64,000 nt of DNA, taken from the NCBI GenBank assembly GCA_946482515.1, contig CAMLRS010000003.1, forward strand, positions 301,906 through 365,905. Reading direction: 5' to 3'. Positions 56,676 to 64,000 of this stretch are shown here, in pieces. A program made the translations under genes and the position numbers. The stretch's first letter is position 1; every line of letters begins with the position of its first letter. Source of the DNA: an uncultured Flavobacteriales bacterium. Its GTDB lineage: Bacteria > Bacteroidota > Bacteroidia > Flavobacteriales > Crocinitomicaceae. The notes under the pieces were generated by a model, which worked only from the letters and a program-made list of their open reading frames with translations, did no database searches and was not told the DNA's origin.

Positions 56676-59600
56676 ATGCTAAAAACACCTCTCCTTCTAG
56701 TATTTACATTGTTTTTTACGGGTTATGTAGTTGCCCAGCGCGGCAAGGACAATAACTTTACGGCTAATGGAACTGGAAATCAGTTAAATGTATATACTTC
56801 CCTGACGTTGAACGCCAGCGCGAATGCAACCAGCATCGCAGTCGGCAATAACACACTCACGAACGGCTTTTTGACCAATGCGCTTGCTCCCGGCGACCTC
56901 ATCCTGATTATCCAGATGCAAGGAGCAACAATCGACGTCGATTACACGTATGCAACGGCTTCCAGCGGTTTCACATCGGCTATCGGGCACTCGTTCGACT
57001 GGTGGGATTACAAGCATTTGTGGGGACAAGTCCTGCAATACAACAACTGCGGAAAATACGAGTTTGCTGAAGTACGGGCGATTGGTGCAGGGACAATTGA
57101 GCTGCAATGCGGTTTGAAAAATTCCTACACAGCTGCCGGAAAAGTACAGGTCGTGCGCGTTCCGCGTTTGCAAAACCTGATCATGAACGCCAATGCGACC
57201 ATTGTTCCCCAGGCCTGGAATGGTACGACCGGTGGAGTTGTGGCATTGGAAGTAAATGGAAACGTAACATTCAACAACAATTCGAAAATCAATGTAACCG
57301 GGTTCGGCTTCCGCGGAGGTGCTTTATCTGCCGGTGGAAGCTCTATTGCTTCAGGACCGACATCCGATAACTTTACAGGCTCACAGGTTGCTACAAACGG
57401 TGCCGAAAGAGGCGAAGGTATCGGCGGTTTTACAGCAGAATACTCAGCCATGTTCTCGCGCTATGGAAATGGCGCGGCGGCCAACGGTGGCGGTGGTGGA
57501 AACAACCAGAACGCCGGCGGTGGCGGTGGTGCTAATATCTCGAATTCAGCCACTCCTTATACAGGTAAAGGTGTTCCGGCAGCAGGCTATGCAGCAGCAT
57601 GGAACCTCGAAGCACCCGGTATGGCTACATCCAGCAGCCCGGGCGGAGGTCGCGGAGGCTATTCGTATTCTCAAAGCGATCAGAACGCACTCACAACCGG
57701 ACCGAACAACTCACTTTGGAATGTCGACTACCGTCGTGAGGAAGGTGGTTATGGCGGTCACCCGCTGGCTTATGATGCAACCCGTGTATTCATGGGAGGC
57801 GGAGGAGGTGCCGGTCACCAGAACCAGAACGAAGGCGGTGCCGGTGGAATTGGTGGTGGAATTGCTTTCCTGACGGTTTACGGCAGCGTAACCGGAGCAA
57901 CCAATGCCGGAATTGAAGCCAATGGTGCAAATGGAATAGGTGCCAATCAAGCCAATACAGCCGCGGGAGTTGGTCAGAAAAAAGGAAACGACGGTGCCGG
58001 AGGAGCTGGCGGTGGTGGTGCGATCATCATCAGCTGTGCAAGCGGATTACCGGCCAACGTGACGCTTTCAGCTAATGGCGGAAACGGTGGAAATCAAAAC
58101 CTGTCGCTCGGACAATTTGTGACAGCAAACGAAGCTGATGGTCCTGGTGGCGGCGGTGCAGGCGGTATGATCGCTTTCACATCCGGGACACCTGTACAGG
58201 CTGTCAACGGAGGTGCGAATGGCGTTACCAATTCTTCCCATCTTTCTGAATTCCCGCCAAATGGTGCTACAGCAGGCTCACCGGGTGTTTCCGGATTGCC
58301 ACAAAATTTCTTCGACCTGAACGTTTCGAATGCAACGATCTGTACCGGAGGAACAGCAACACTTACAGCTACAGTTGTGGGAACACTGCCGGTCGGAACT
58401 GGAATTGCCTGGTACACACAGCAATTCGGTGGATCAGCGATCGATAACGATGCTTCTTTTACCACACCGGTATTGACCACTACCACAACCTATTGGGTAG
58501 GAACCTGTCCCGGAACATTCCGTAAACCGGTTGTTGTGACAGTAGGTGGCCCTTCGATCACCGGGACGGCTTCGATTACACACGTAACTTGCACGACTTC
58601 CGGCTCCATTACAGGGCTTTCTACCAGCGGTGGCGTAGCTCCCGTTACCATCGAATGGAACGGTGTTGTAACACCAACGATGAACCTGACGAATGCATCG
58701 GCCGGAACGTATAACGTGGTGGTAACGGATGACGCAGGCTGTACGGCCACAGCGGGTCCGTTTACGATCAATTCAACCGGCGGACCGACCATCAATACAA
58801 CCAACATGGTCGTAACGAATGCCAACTGTCTGGGCAATAACGGCTCGATCACAGGTATTACGACCACTGGTACGATTGTTTCGGTTTCCTGGAACAGCGG
58901 AGCTTACAATACACTTAATATCAATAACCTGCCGGCCGGAAATTATTCCCTGCTGGTAACCGATAACCTGGGCTGTACGGCAAGCGCCGGCCCGATTGTC
59001 GTGACACAAACCGCCGGACCTTCGATTTCGACTACCGGCATGGTGATCAGCGATGAAACCTGCGGCGATGACAATGGTTCGATAACCGGTATCGTTGCAA
59101 CAGGGAACAGCCTGACCTATGAATGGAACGGTACTACCACGACCGACGAAGATCTGACAGGAGTTCCGGCAGGAAACTATACGCTGACCGTAGAAGACAA
59201 TCTGGGTTGTACGGCAACGGCTGGTCCGTTTACTATTGTGAACGAAGCGGGCCCAACAATCTCAACTACCGGAATGGTGATCACCGATGAGCATTGTGCT
59301 CAGGCAGATGGCTCAATCACCGGTATTACGATCAATGGAGGAACAACACCGTATACGATTTCCTGGAACGCAGGAGCTTACAATACACTCGATATCGCCA
59401 ATCTGGCGGCGGGCAACTACAACCTGCTGGTAACAGATGACAACGGCTGCCAGGCGACTTCCGGTCCGCATGCGGTAGTCAACGTAGCTGGTCCTACGAT
59501 CAACACAACCAATATGGTCATTACGGGCGAATCCTGCTCAGGAAACGATGGTTCGATTACAGGCATTACAGCCAGCGGAACCGGGTTGACTTATGAATGG

Positions 59601-60941
59601 AACCTCGTTACTACGGCGTCGGCCGATCTGACAAACAAACCTGCCGGAACTTACGGACTGCTGGTAACCGATGCATTCGGTTGTACGGCGATTTCCGGTC
59701 CGCATGTCATTCCGGGAGCAGTACCGATGAGCCTCGATGTCGCTAACGTGGTGATTACAGACGCGAGCTGCCCTGCGAACAGCGGTTCCATTACAGGACT
59801 TCAGGTAGTTGGAGGTGTAAACCCTGAAATTGAGTGGTCGAACATGGAAACCACAGCTGATATTACCGATCTGACTGCCGGAACCTATACCGTAACGGTA
59901 ACCGACGATCAGGGCTGTACCTTGACAGACGATTTCACGGTAGGAGCTATTCCACCGCCTGTACTCGTACTTTCTACATCTACCATTACGGGCGAGCATT
60001 GCGGCCAGGGCGATGGTTCTGTTACCGGGATCACTGCCAATGGTGGTGAAGCGCCTTACTCTTACCAATGGGAAAGCAACCCGGCATCGGCCAACCCGGA
60101 TCTGTTGAACGCTGCTGCCGGCGATTACGATATTACGCTGACGGATGCCAACGGTTGTACCTATTCTGAAACGGTCACAGTTCCTTCCATCGGCGGACCG
60201 ACAATCGACGAGTCGCAGCTGGTTGTAAGTCCTGAGAATTGCGGACAGGGCGATGGCGCTATCGATGGATTGATCATCAATGGAAGCGGTCCTTTTACCA
60301 TTACCTGGACCAATACTTCTGCTACAACGGCTGACATCATCAATATGACAGCGGGAACCTACACGATGACCGCAGAAGATAATTTCGGCTGTACAACGAC
60401 TTCATCTGCGATTGTTGTTCCAGCAGCAGGAGGTCCGGTTGCCAACTTCAATTTCTCACCAGCTATGCCTGGTCCGGGAGAAGTAGTCACCTTCACCGAT
60501 GCTTCTACCGGCCCGACAGTTGTTACCTGGAGCTGGGATGTGGACGGAGCCAACGATGTAAGCGACGATCCGTCGATGACACAGGCATTTGTTGTGGAAG
60601 GAGATCATACCGTAACGCTGACCGTTACTTCGGCCGCCGGATGTGTGAGCTCTGTGACGCAAATCGTTCCTGTACTGGGCACGATCGTTATCCCGAACGT
60701 AATCACCAGAAATGGCGATGGTGTGAACGATGTATTCGAGATCAAGAACCTCAAACCGGGTTCCGAGCTCGTAATTCAGAACCGTTGGGGTAATGTGGTT
60801 TTCCAGGTTGATGACTATCTAAATGATTGGAAAGGAATCGATTCTGCAGGTGAAGAGCTCGTCGAAGGAGTTTATACTTACCAATTGATCAATGCAGAAG
60901 GTAAAGTATGGCAAGGATTCGTGCATTTGCTCAATCGCTAG
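56676..60941 (+). CDS. Giant T9SS-secreted adhesin with eight SprB-like repeats
   Basis: This 1421-aa cell-surface protein has a signal peptide (LLLVFTLFFTGYVVAQ). Residues ~25-245 form a beta-rich head. Residues ~265-510 form a glycine/asparagine-rich region (AANGGGGGNNQNAGGGGGAN, VFMGGGGGAGHQNQNEGG). An Ig-like domain spans ~545-625. Eight SprB-type repeats follow to about 1245, each with a (V/I)-C-x(4)-GSITG start and an AGxYxxxVxDxxGC end. A PKD domain comes next (VTFTDASTGPTVVTWSWDVD). The gliding-motility-associated type B sorting domain ends it (VIPNVITRNGDGVNDVFEIK, LVIQNRWGNVVFQVDD). It is likely an adhesin. Confidence 0.92.
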   Translation: MLKTPLLLVFTLFFTGYVVAQRGKDNNFTANGTGNQLNVYTSLTLNASANATSIAVGNNTLTNGFLTNALAPGDLILIIQMQGATIDVDYTYATASSGFTSAIGHSFDWWDYKHLWGQVLQYNNCGKYEFAEVRAIGAGTIELQCGLKNSYTAAGKVQVVRVPRLQNLIMNANATIVPQAWNGTTGGVVALEVNGNVTFNNNSKINVTGFGFRGGALSAGGSSIASGPTSDNFTGSQVATNGAERGEGIGGFTAEYSAMFSRYGNGAAANGGGGGNNQNAGGGGGANISNSATPYTGKGVPAAGYAAAWNLEAPGMATSSSPGGGRGGYSYSQSDQNALTTGPNNSLWNVDYRREEGGYGGHPLAYDATRVFMGGGGGAGHQNQNEGGAGGIGGGIAFLTVYGSVTGATNAGIEANGANGIGANQANTAAGVGQKKGNDGAGGAGGGGAIIISCASGLPANVTLSANGGNGGNQNLSLGQFVTANEADGPGGGGAGGMIAFTSGTPVQAVNGGANGVTNSSHLSEFPPNGATAGSPGVSGLPQNFFDLNVSNATICTGGTATLTATVVGTLPVGTGIAWYTQQFGGSAIDNDASFTTPVLTTTTTYWVGTCPGTFRKPVVVTVGGPSITGTASITHVTCTTSGSITGLSTSGGVAPVTIEWNGVVTPTMNLTNASAGTYNVVVTDDAGCTATAGPFTINSTGGPTINTTNMVVTNANCLGNNGSITGITTTGTIVSVSWNSGAYNTLNINNLPAGNYSLLVTDNLGCTASAGPIVVTQTAGPSISTTGMVISDETCGDDNGSITGIVATGNSLTYEWNGTTTTDEDLTGVPAGNYTLTVEDNLGCTATAGPFTIVNEAGPTISTTGMVITDEHCAQADGSITGITINGGTTPYTISWNAGAYNTLDIANLAAGNYNLLVTDDNGCQATSGPHAVVNVAGPTINTTNMVITGESCSGNDGSITGITASGTGLTYEWNLVTTASADLTNKPAGTYGLLVTDAFGCTAISGPHVIPGAVPMSLDVANVVITDASCPANSGSITGLQVVGGVNPEIEWSNMETTADITDLTAGTYTVTVTDDQGCTLTDDFTVGAIPPPVLVLSTSTITGEHCGQGDGSVTGITANGGEAPYSYQWESNPASANPDLLNAAAGDYDITLTDANGCTYSETVTVPSIGGPTIDESQLVVSPENCGQGDGAIDGLIINGSGPFTITWTNTSATTADIINMTAGTYTMTAEDNFGCTTTSSAIVVPAAGGPVANFNFSPAMPGPGEVVTFTDASTGPTVVTWSWDVDGANDVSDDPSMTQAFVVEGDHTVTLTVTSAAGCVSSVTQIVPVLGTIVIPNVITRNGDGVNDVFEIKNLKPGSELVIQNRWGNVVFQVDDYLNDWKGIDSAGEELVEGVYTYQLINAEGKVWQGFVHLLNR

Positions 60942-60963
60942 GACCGAATTAAAAATCTTGTCG

Positions 60964-60971
60964 TACATTTA
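60964..60971 (+). promoter_or_regulatory. Weak -7 box TACATTTA before the SiaB-like gene
   Basis: It has one mismatch to TAnnTTTG, 17 bases ahead of the ATG at 60989. Confidence 0.3.
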
Positions 60972-60988
60972 TCGGGTCACCTGTAACC

Positions 60989-61564
60989 ATGCAGACCGGT
61001 ATTGCTCATAACGAAACCAAACAATTGCTCAACAACCGATTACAAGAGTTGAATGACGACGGATTCAAATCCGTTCTGCTCGCTCATTTTGGTGAGATCA
61101 ACCAGGATTTGATCAATAGTTTTACGGTAAGCGTTGAAGAGATGATGGTTTCGGCAGGTGACCGAAAGCCGCTGATCAAGCGCGTTTTTTCTATTCTTAT
61201 CGAAGGTTTGCAGAACATCCTGATTCATGGCGAACGCAAGGACGACGAACAGCTCGCGCTTGTGATCGTTGCTTCGAATGAGAATCATTACCGCATCATC
61301 CTGGGGAATATCGCTTTAGTTGCCGATAAAGAAAAGCTGGTCAATTACCTCGATAAGCTCAATAACATGGAAGAGGAGGATGTGAAAGCGTATTACCTCG
61401 AAATCCTCAACAATGGTCTGATTTCCTCGAAAGGCGGTGCCGGCCTTGGGTTCATCACCATGCGGATGAAATCCAAATCGCAGCTGCGCTATACGTTCGG
61501 CGAGGTCAACGATACGCTGATGTTCTTTACCATTGGCACAGATCTTGACAGGAAAGCTTTATGA
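60989..61564 (+). CDS. SiaB-family / DUF6272 kinase-like regulator
   Basis: This 191-aa cytosolic protein resembles the SiaB family (DUF6272), GHKL-fold kinases that oppose SpoIIE-type phosphatases in partner-switch signalling. Recognisable segments are IEGLQNILIHGE (N-box-like, residues ~70-80) and SSKGGAGLGFITMRMKSKS (G-box-like glycines ~150-165), with FFTIGTDLDRKAL at the end. It overlaps the next gene by 4 bases. A SpoIIE phosphatase is encoded at 42110-43915. Pairing of the two is inference. Confidence 0.8.
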   Translation: MQTGIAHNETKQLLNNRLQELNDDGFKSVLLAHFGEINQDLINSFTVSVEEMMVSAGDRKPLIKRVFSILIEGLQNILIHGERKDDEQLALVIVASNENHYRIILGNIALVADKEKLVNYLDKLNNMEEEDVKAYYLEILNNGLISSKGGAGLGFITMRMKSKSQLRYTFGEVNDTLMFFTIGTDLDRKAL

Positions 61565-62037
61565 AACAGGTAGTAGTGCTCTTCTTGCTGGTCATTGCGA
61601 CGACCGGTTATTCGCAGGTGAAATGTTATAAAGGAAACGTCCGGATGATGTCGGACCTTTGTTACCGTATAGATGCGAACGGCCAGCTGTTCCGTCAAAC
61701 CGATACATTTCGTGAAATAGAATACCTGTTCGTGAGTGGTACAGTCGTTTACTTCGGCCGAAAAGGCGACCAGATGAATCCTTTGTACACCATTAAGGAC
61801 AACAAGATCTACAAAGGAAATTCCACGATGTCCACCGATTTGCTCTACACTATCTACGAGAACGGTATTTACGTCGGGACTTCCACCATGTCTTCGGATT
61901 GCCTGTATACCATCAAAGAGGGCGTGATCTACAAAGGACAATCCGATTCAGTGTTCGATATTCTTCTTTCCTGCGACAAAAAAGAGCTCACCACTACAGA
62001 GCTCATGCTGCTGATGGTGGTCATCCTTCCATATTGA
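61561..62037 (+). CDS. Secreted protein with ~20-residue beta repeats
   Basis: This 158-aa protein has a signal peptide (QVVVLFLLVIATTGYSQ). The body is made of about four imperfect units of 19-20 residues: YKGNVRMMSDLCYRID, IYKGNSTMSTDLLYTIYENG, IYVGTSTMSSDCLYTIKEG, IYKGQSDSVFDILLS. Their pattern (I-Y-x-G-x-S-T-M-S-x-D-x-L-Y-T-I) suggests a small beta-solenoid or propeller-like fold. The family is not recognised. It is translationally coupled (ATGA) to the SiaB-like gene. Confidence 0.8.
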   Translation: MKQVVVLFLLVIATTGYSQVKCYKGNVRMMSDLCYRIDANGQLFRQTDTFREIEYLFVSGTVVYFGRKGDQMNPLYTIKDNKIYKGNSTMSTDLLYTIYENGIYVGTSTMSSDCLYTIKEGVIYKGQSDSVFDILLSCDKKELTTTELMLLMVVILPY

Positions 62038-62059
62038 TACGGTATTGAACGGAAGAATG

Positions 62060-62067
62060 TACCTTTG
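62060..62067 (+). promoter_or_regulatory. Promoter -7 box TACCTTTG abutting the deacetylase start
   Basis: This is a perfect TAnnTTTG with a TTG 23 bp upstream (62034-62036). The ATG at 62073 begins 6 bases after the box, implying a leaderless or nearly leaderless mRNA. Confidence 0.55.
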
Positions 62068-62072
62068 CCGGT

Positions 62073-62978
62073 ATGCCTGTCCGCGTTGCTTATGCTCCCG
62101 TGTATGTTCATCCGGTGCCGGAAAATCACCGGTTCCCGATGGAGAAATACTACCTGCTGCAACGACAGCTCCTGTTTGAAGGAACGATTGCTCCATCCGA
62201 ATTTTTCGAACCTCAGCCCATTCAACTCGAACACGCATTGGCTGTTCACACACCCGAATACCTGGATAAGCTGCTGCGATTGCAATGTACGCCTCGTGAA
62301 CAACGGGTTTCCGGTTTTGTGCATTCCGAAGAGCTGATCCGGCGCGAGCTGACCATCATGGAAGGCACCCGTCAATGTGCGGAATGTGCTTTGGCTGGCG
62401 GAATAGCGCTGAACATTGCCGGTGGCACGCACCACGCTTATACTAACAGGGGAGAAGGCTTCTGTTTGCTCAACGATCAGGCGATCGCGGCTCAATGGCT
62501 CCTCGATAACCAGCTGGCGAACACTATCCTGATCATCGACCTCGATGTACACCAGGGTAACGGGACGGCTGAAATTTTCAGCAACAATTCGCAGGTGTTT
62601 ACCTTCAGCATGCATGGCGCTTCGAATTACCCGCTGAAAAAAGAATTGTCCGATTGCGATATTTCCGTTCCCGATGGCACAGGCGACGTTGCTTATCTGA
62701 ACTTATTAAGAGAACAGCTCACCCTGTTGCTCGAAACCGTAAAGCCGGATTTCCTCTTTTACCAATGCGGTGTAGACGTTCTGGCAACCGATGCATTGGG
62801 TAAGCTGAGTCTCACACTGGAAGGCTGCAAGGAACGCGATCGCATTGTGCTGGAAGCTGCCAAAAATCGCAACCTTCCAATCGTTTGCAGCATGGGCGGC
62901 GGTTACAGCAAAGACATTCGGATCATCCTCGAAGCGCATGCGAATACCTTTCGCCTGGCGCATTATTTCTTTGGTTGA
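62073..62978 (+). CDS. Histone-deacetylase-family amidohydrolase (AcuC-like)
   Basis: This 301-aa zinc amidohydrolase has the HDAC fold. The catalytic His pair is H120-H121 in GGTHHA. The zinc ligands are D158 and H160 in DLDVHQGNG. The later Asp lies in YQCGVDVLATDALGKL, and GGGYS is near the C-terminus. Family members remove acetyl groups from lysines or polyamines, and some act on acetyl-CoA synthetase. The substrate here is unknown. It is cytosolic and stands alone with its own promoter. Confidence 0.93.
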   Translation: MPVRVAYAPVYVHPVPENHRFPMEKYYLLQRQLLFEGTIAPSEFFEPQPIQLEHALAVHTPEYLDKLLRLQCTPREQRVSGFVHSEELIRRELTIMEGTRQCAECALAGGIALNIAGGTHHAYTNRGEGFCLLNDQAIAAQWLLDNQLANTILIIDLDVHQGNGTAEIFSNNSQVFTFSMHGASNYPLKKELSDCDISVPDGTGDVAYLNLLREQLTLLLETVKPDFLFYQCGVDVLATDALGKLSLTLEGCKERDRIVLEAAKNRNLPIVCSMGGGYSKDIRIILEAHANTFRLAHYFFG

Positions 62979-63119
62979 ATCACCCCGAAATTTGGTAGGC
63001 ACAATTTCCTCCCTGATTTCAGGGATACGGAAATGCCCGGATTAAGTGAAAGACAACCAGTTATCAATTCGGAGATTTGTAAAAGGTACTGAACTGCATC
63101 AGGCCATAAGTCTTATGCT

Positions 63120-63713
63120 ATGAAAACTATTTTATTTTGCGTGTTCGTTCTGGGGAGCCATTTGGTTTATGGTCAAGATCCATTAAAGAAATTTACAATT
63201 GGTCTGGGAACGGGCTATAACTACTTATTTCAAACGGTCGATGACTACTCGCTGACAACGGATACCGTTGGTCGATTAGAATTTCAGCCGCTATCCCGGC
63301 ACAATTTTGTGGTTTCTTCAATAATCGTTTTCAGATTGGGCGCTCGTTCGGTGCAAAGTGGAACCAATTCTTTTGTAGCTGCTAGTTCTAGTACCTGGGA
63401 TCGGTTTGCCATCTGTGCATCGGTTAATTTGTTTGATTTTAGTAGCAATGACGTTTCATTTAATAAATCGATTGACGGAGGTATTGGTTTCGGTTATTTC
63501 ATAAATCCTTCCCTGCAGATAGCCGCTTTCTATGAGCTGGCAAGGATTCGACAGTTGCGTCAGTATATAAAAAACGACTATATGAACGCTGGCATTCCGG
63601 ATGGGGAAGAATTTTTTAATGCGTTGGACGAAAAAGATAGCAGACTGTTCTATACGAAAACATTTTCCAGCGTTTCAGTCAAACTGATTTTTGCGTTGCC
63701 TAATAAGGAATGA
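63120..63713 (+). CDS. Outer-membrane beta-barrel-like hypothetical protein
   Basis: This 197-aa protein has a signal peptide (TILFCVFVLGSHLVYGQ) followed by alternating strands typical of small outer-membrane barrels (FTIGLGTGYNYLFQTV, HNFVVSSIIVFRLGAR, DGGIGFGYFINPSLQIAAFY). It ends with SVSVKLIFALPNKE. The family is not identified. It is AT-richer than most neighbours. A strong terminator follows. Confidence 0.75.
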   Translation: MKTILFCVFVLGSHLVYGQDPLKKFTIGLGTGYNYLFQTVDDYSLTTDTVGRLEFQPLSRHNFVVSSIIVFRLGARSVQSGTNSFVAASSSTWDRFAICASVNLFDFSSNDVSFNKSIDGGIGFGYFINPSLQIAAFYELARIRQLRQYIKNDYMNAGIPDGEEFFNALDEKDSRLFYTKTFSSVSVKLIFALPNKE

Positions 63714-63729
63714 AACGCATCAGCAATCT

Positions 63730-63758
63730 AAATCCCGGTCCAGCCGGGATTTCTTTTT
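63730..63758 (+). terminator. Terminator after the barrel-like gene
   Basis: AAATCCCGG (63730-63738) pairs with CCGGGATTT (63744-63752), followed by CTTTTT. Confidence 0.87.
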
Positions 63759-63829
63759 CCCAAACTGTTGATTGACTGGCCGCTCAACTGATTTTTTCCG
63801 GTTTTAACAACCCATGTCTGACAAAGTAC

Positions 63830-63837
63830 TATCTTTG
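63830..63837 (+). promoter_or_regulatory. Promoter -7 box TATCTTTG of the right-edge gene
   Basis: This is a perfect TAnnTTTG, 23 bases ahead of the ATG at 63861. Confidence 0.55.
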
Positions 63838-63860
63838 CGTAGAATTAGTCTAAATAAAGA

Positions 63861-64000
63861 ATGAAACAGGAAACCGTTCCCCCAACGCAACTCCCGGCCG
63901 TTTTTTTTTATTGTATGAACTGTTACAGCGAAAAAAATAAGGAATGCTGCAAGAAATACAAGAAAAAAGGGCATAATTGTAAGAAATGCCCGAAGCTTTA
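63861..64000 (+). CDS. Small Cys/Lys-rich protein (partial, runs off right edge)
   Basis: The frame from the ATG at 63861 stays open to the end of the window (46 codons). After an N-terminal MKQETVPPTQLPAVFFY it contains CMNCYSEKNKECCKKYKKKG and HNCKKCPKL: six Cys in CxxC and CC pairs with many Lys, like a small zinc- or nucleic-acid-binding protein. A perfect promoter box precedes it. The family is not recognised. Confidence 0.6.
   Translation, partial: MKQETVPPTQLPAVFFYCMNCYSEKNKECCKKYKKKGHNCKKCPKL

Overview
The window is a 64 kb piece of a Bacteroidota chromosome. The evidence is: many starts preceded by the phylum-specific -7 box TAnnTTTG, no obvious Shine-Dalgarno dependence, a type IX secretion (T9SS) type A sorting domain and a gliding-motility-associated (type B) C-terminal domain, SprB-like repeats, giant secreted RHS proteins, and a YfiR/SpoIIE phosphatase. 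I cannot name a genus. No rRNA, tRNA, insertion sequence, integrase or CRISPR array was seen.

Layout. 1-1872 (minus): a two-component system (OmpR-type regulator, then a histidine kinase cut by the left edge). 1982-4868 (plus): AraC-type regulator, double-domain VOC protein, secreted DUF6624-like protein. 4957-7675: a cobalamin riboswitch followed by metE, then a Cys-rich CWC protein and an acyl-CoA thioesterase. 8456-20540 (minus): a compact 14-gene operon for a type II secretion / type IV pilus-like machine (three pseudopilins, a K-like protein, F, G, a minimal prepilin peptidase, E, D, L-, M- and C-like proteins, a lipoprotein). 21164-37713 (plus): a giant secreted cassette of a DNRLRE protein, a 2124-aa SpvB/RHS-like protein and a 2650-aa RHS protein. 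The 2650-aa protein ends in a HExxH metallopeptidase-like tip, and a small secreted protein follows that may be its immunity partner.

37870-46495 holds a T9SS-sorted beta-propeller protein, an L,D-transpeptidase lipoprotein, an AI-2E-family permease with a small partner, a SpoIIE phosphatase, an alpha/beta hydrolase and a TPR protein. 46578-54374 is mostly housekeeping: gyrA and clpC are divergent, followed by an unknown small gene, folD and a Pmp3-domain lipoprotein. 54575-64000 holds an FAD oxidoreductase lacking the redox cysteines, a YkgJ Cys-cluster protein, a 1421-aa T9SS adhesin, a SiaB-like regulator, a repeat protein, a histone-deacetylase-like enzyme, an outer-membrane-type protein and a partial Cys-rich gene at the right edge.

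Most unusual are the small repeats. A palindrome family (CCTGYCTG...CAGGCAGG) and a second family (CTCCCCCT...CCGAAGGGGG) occur between genes, inside reading frames (read as PAGQAG, NPPPKGE and SPFGGGHRGR) and within the B12 riboswitch. Two inverted copies of the second family bracket the start of the major pseudopilin gene. Several intergenic gaps carry degenerate word-like repeats (gactgaggaccg, ctatgtg, gatgctg). The best candidates for an undescribed system are the Ala(-1) pseudopilin secretion operon and the RHS metallopeptidase cassette.
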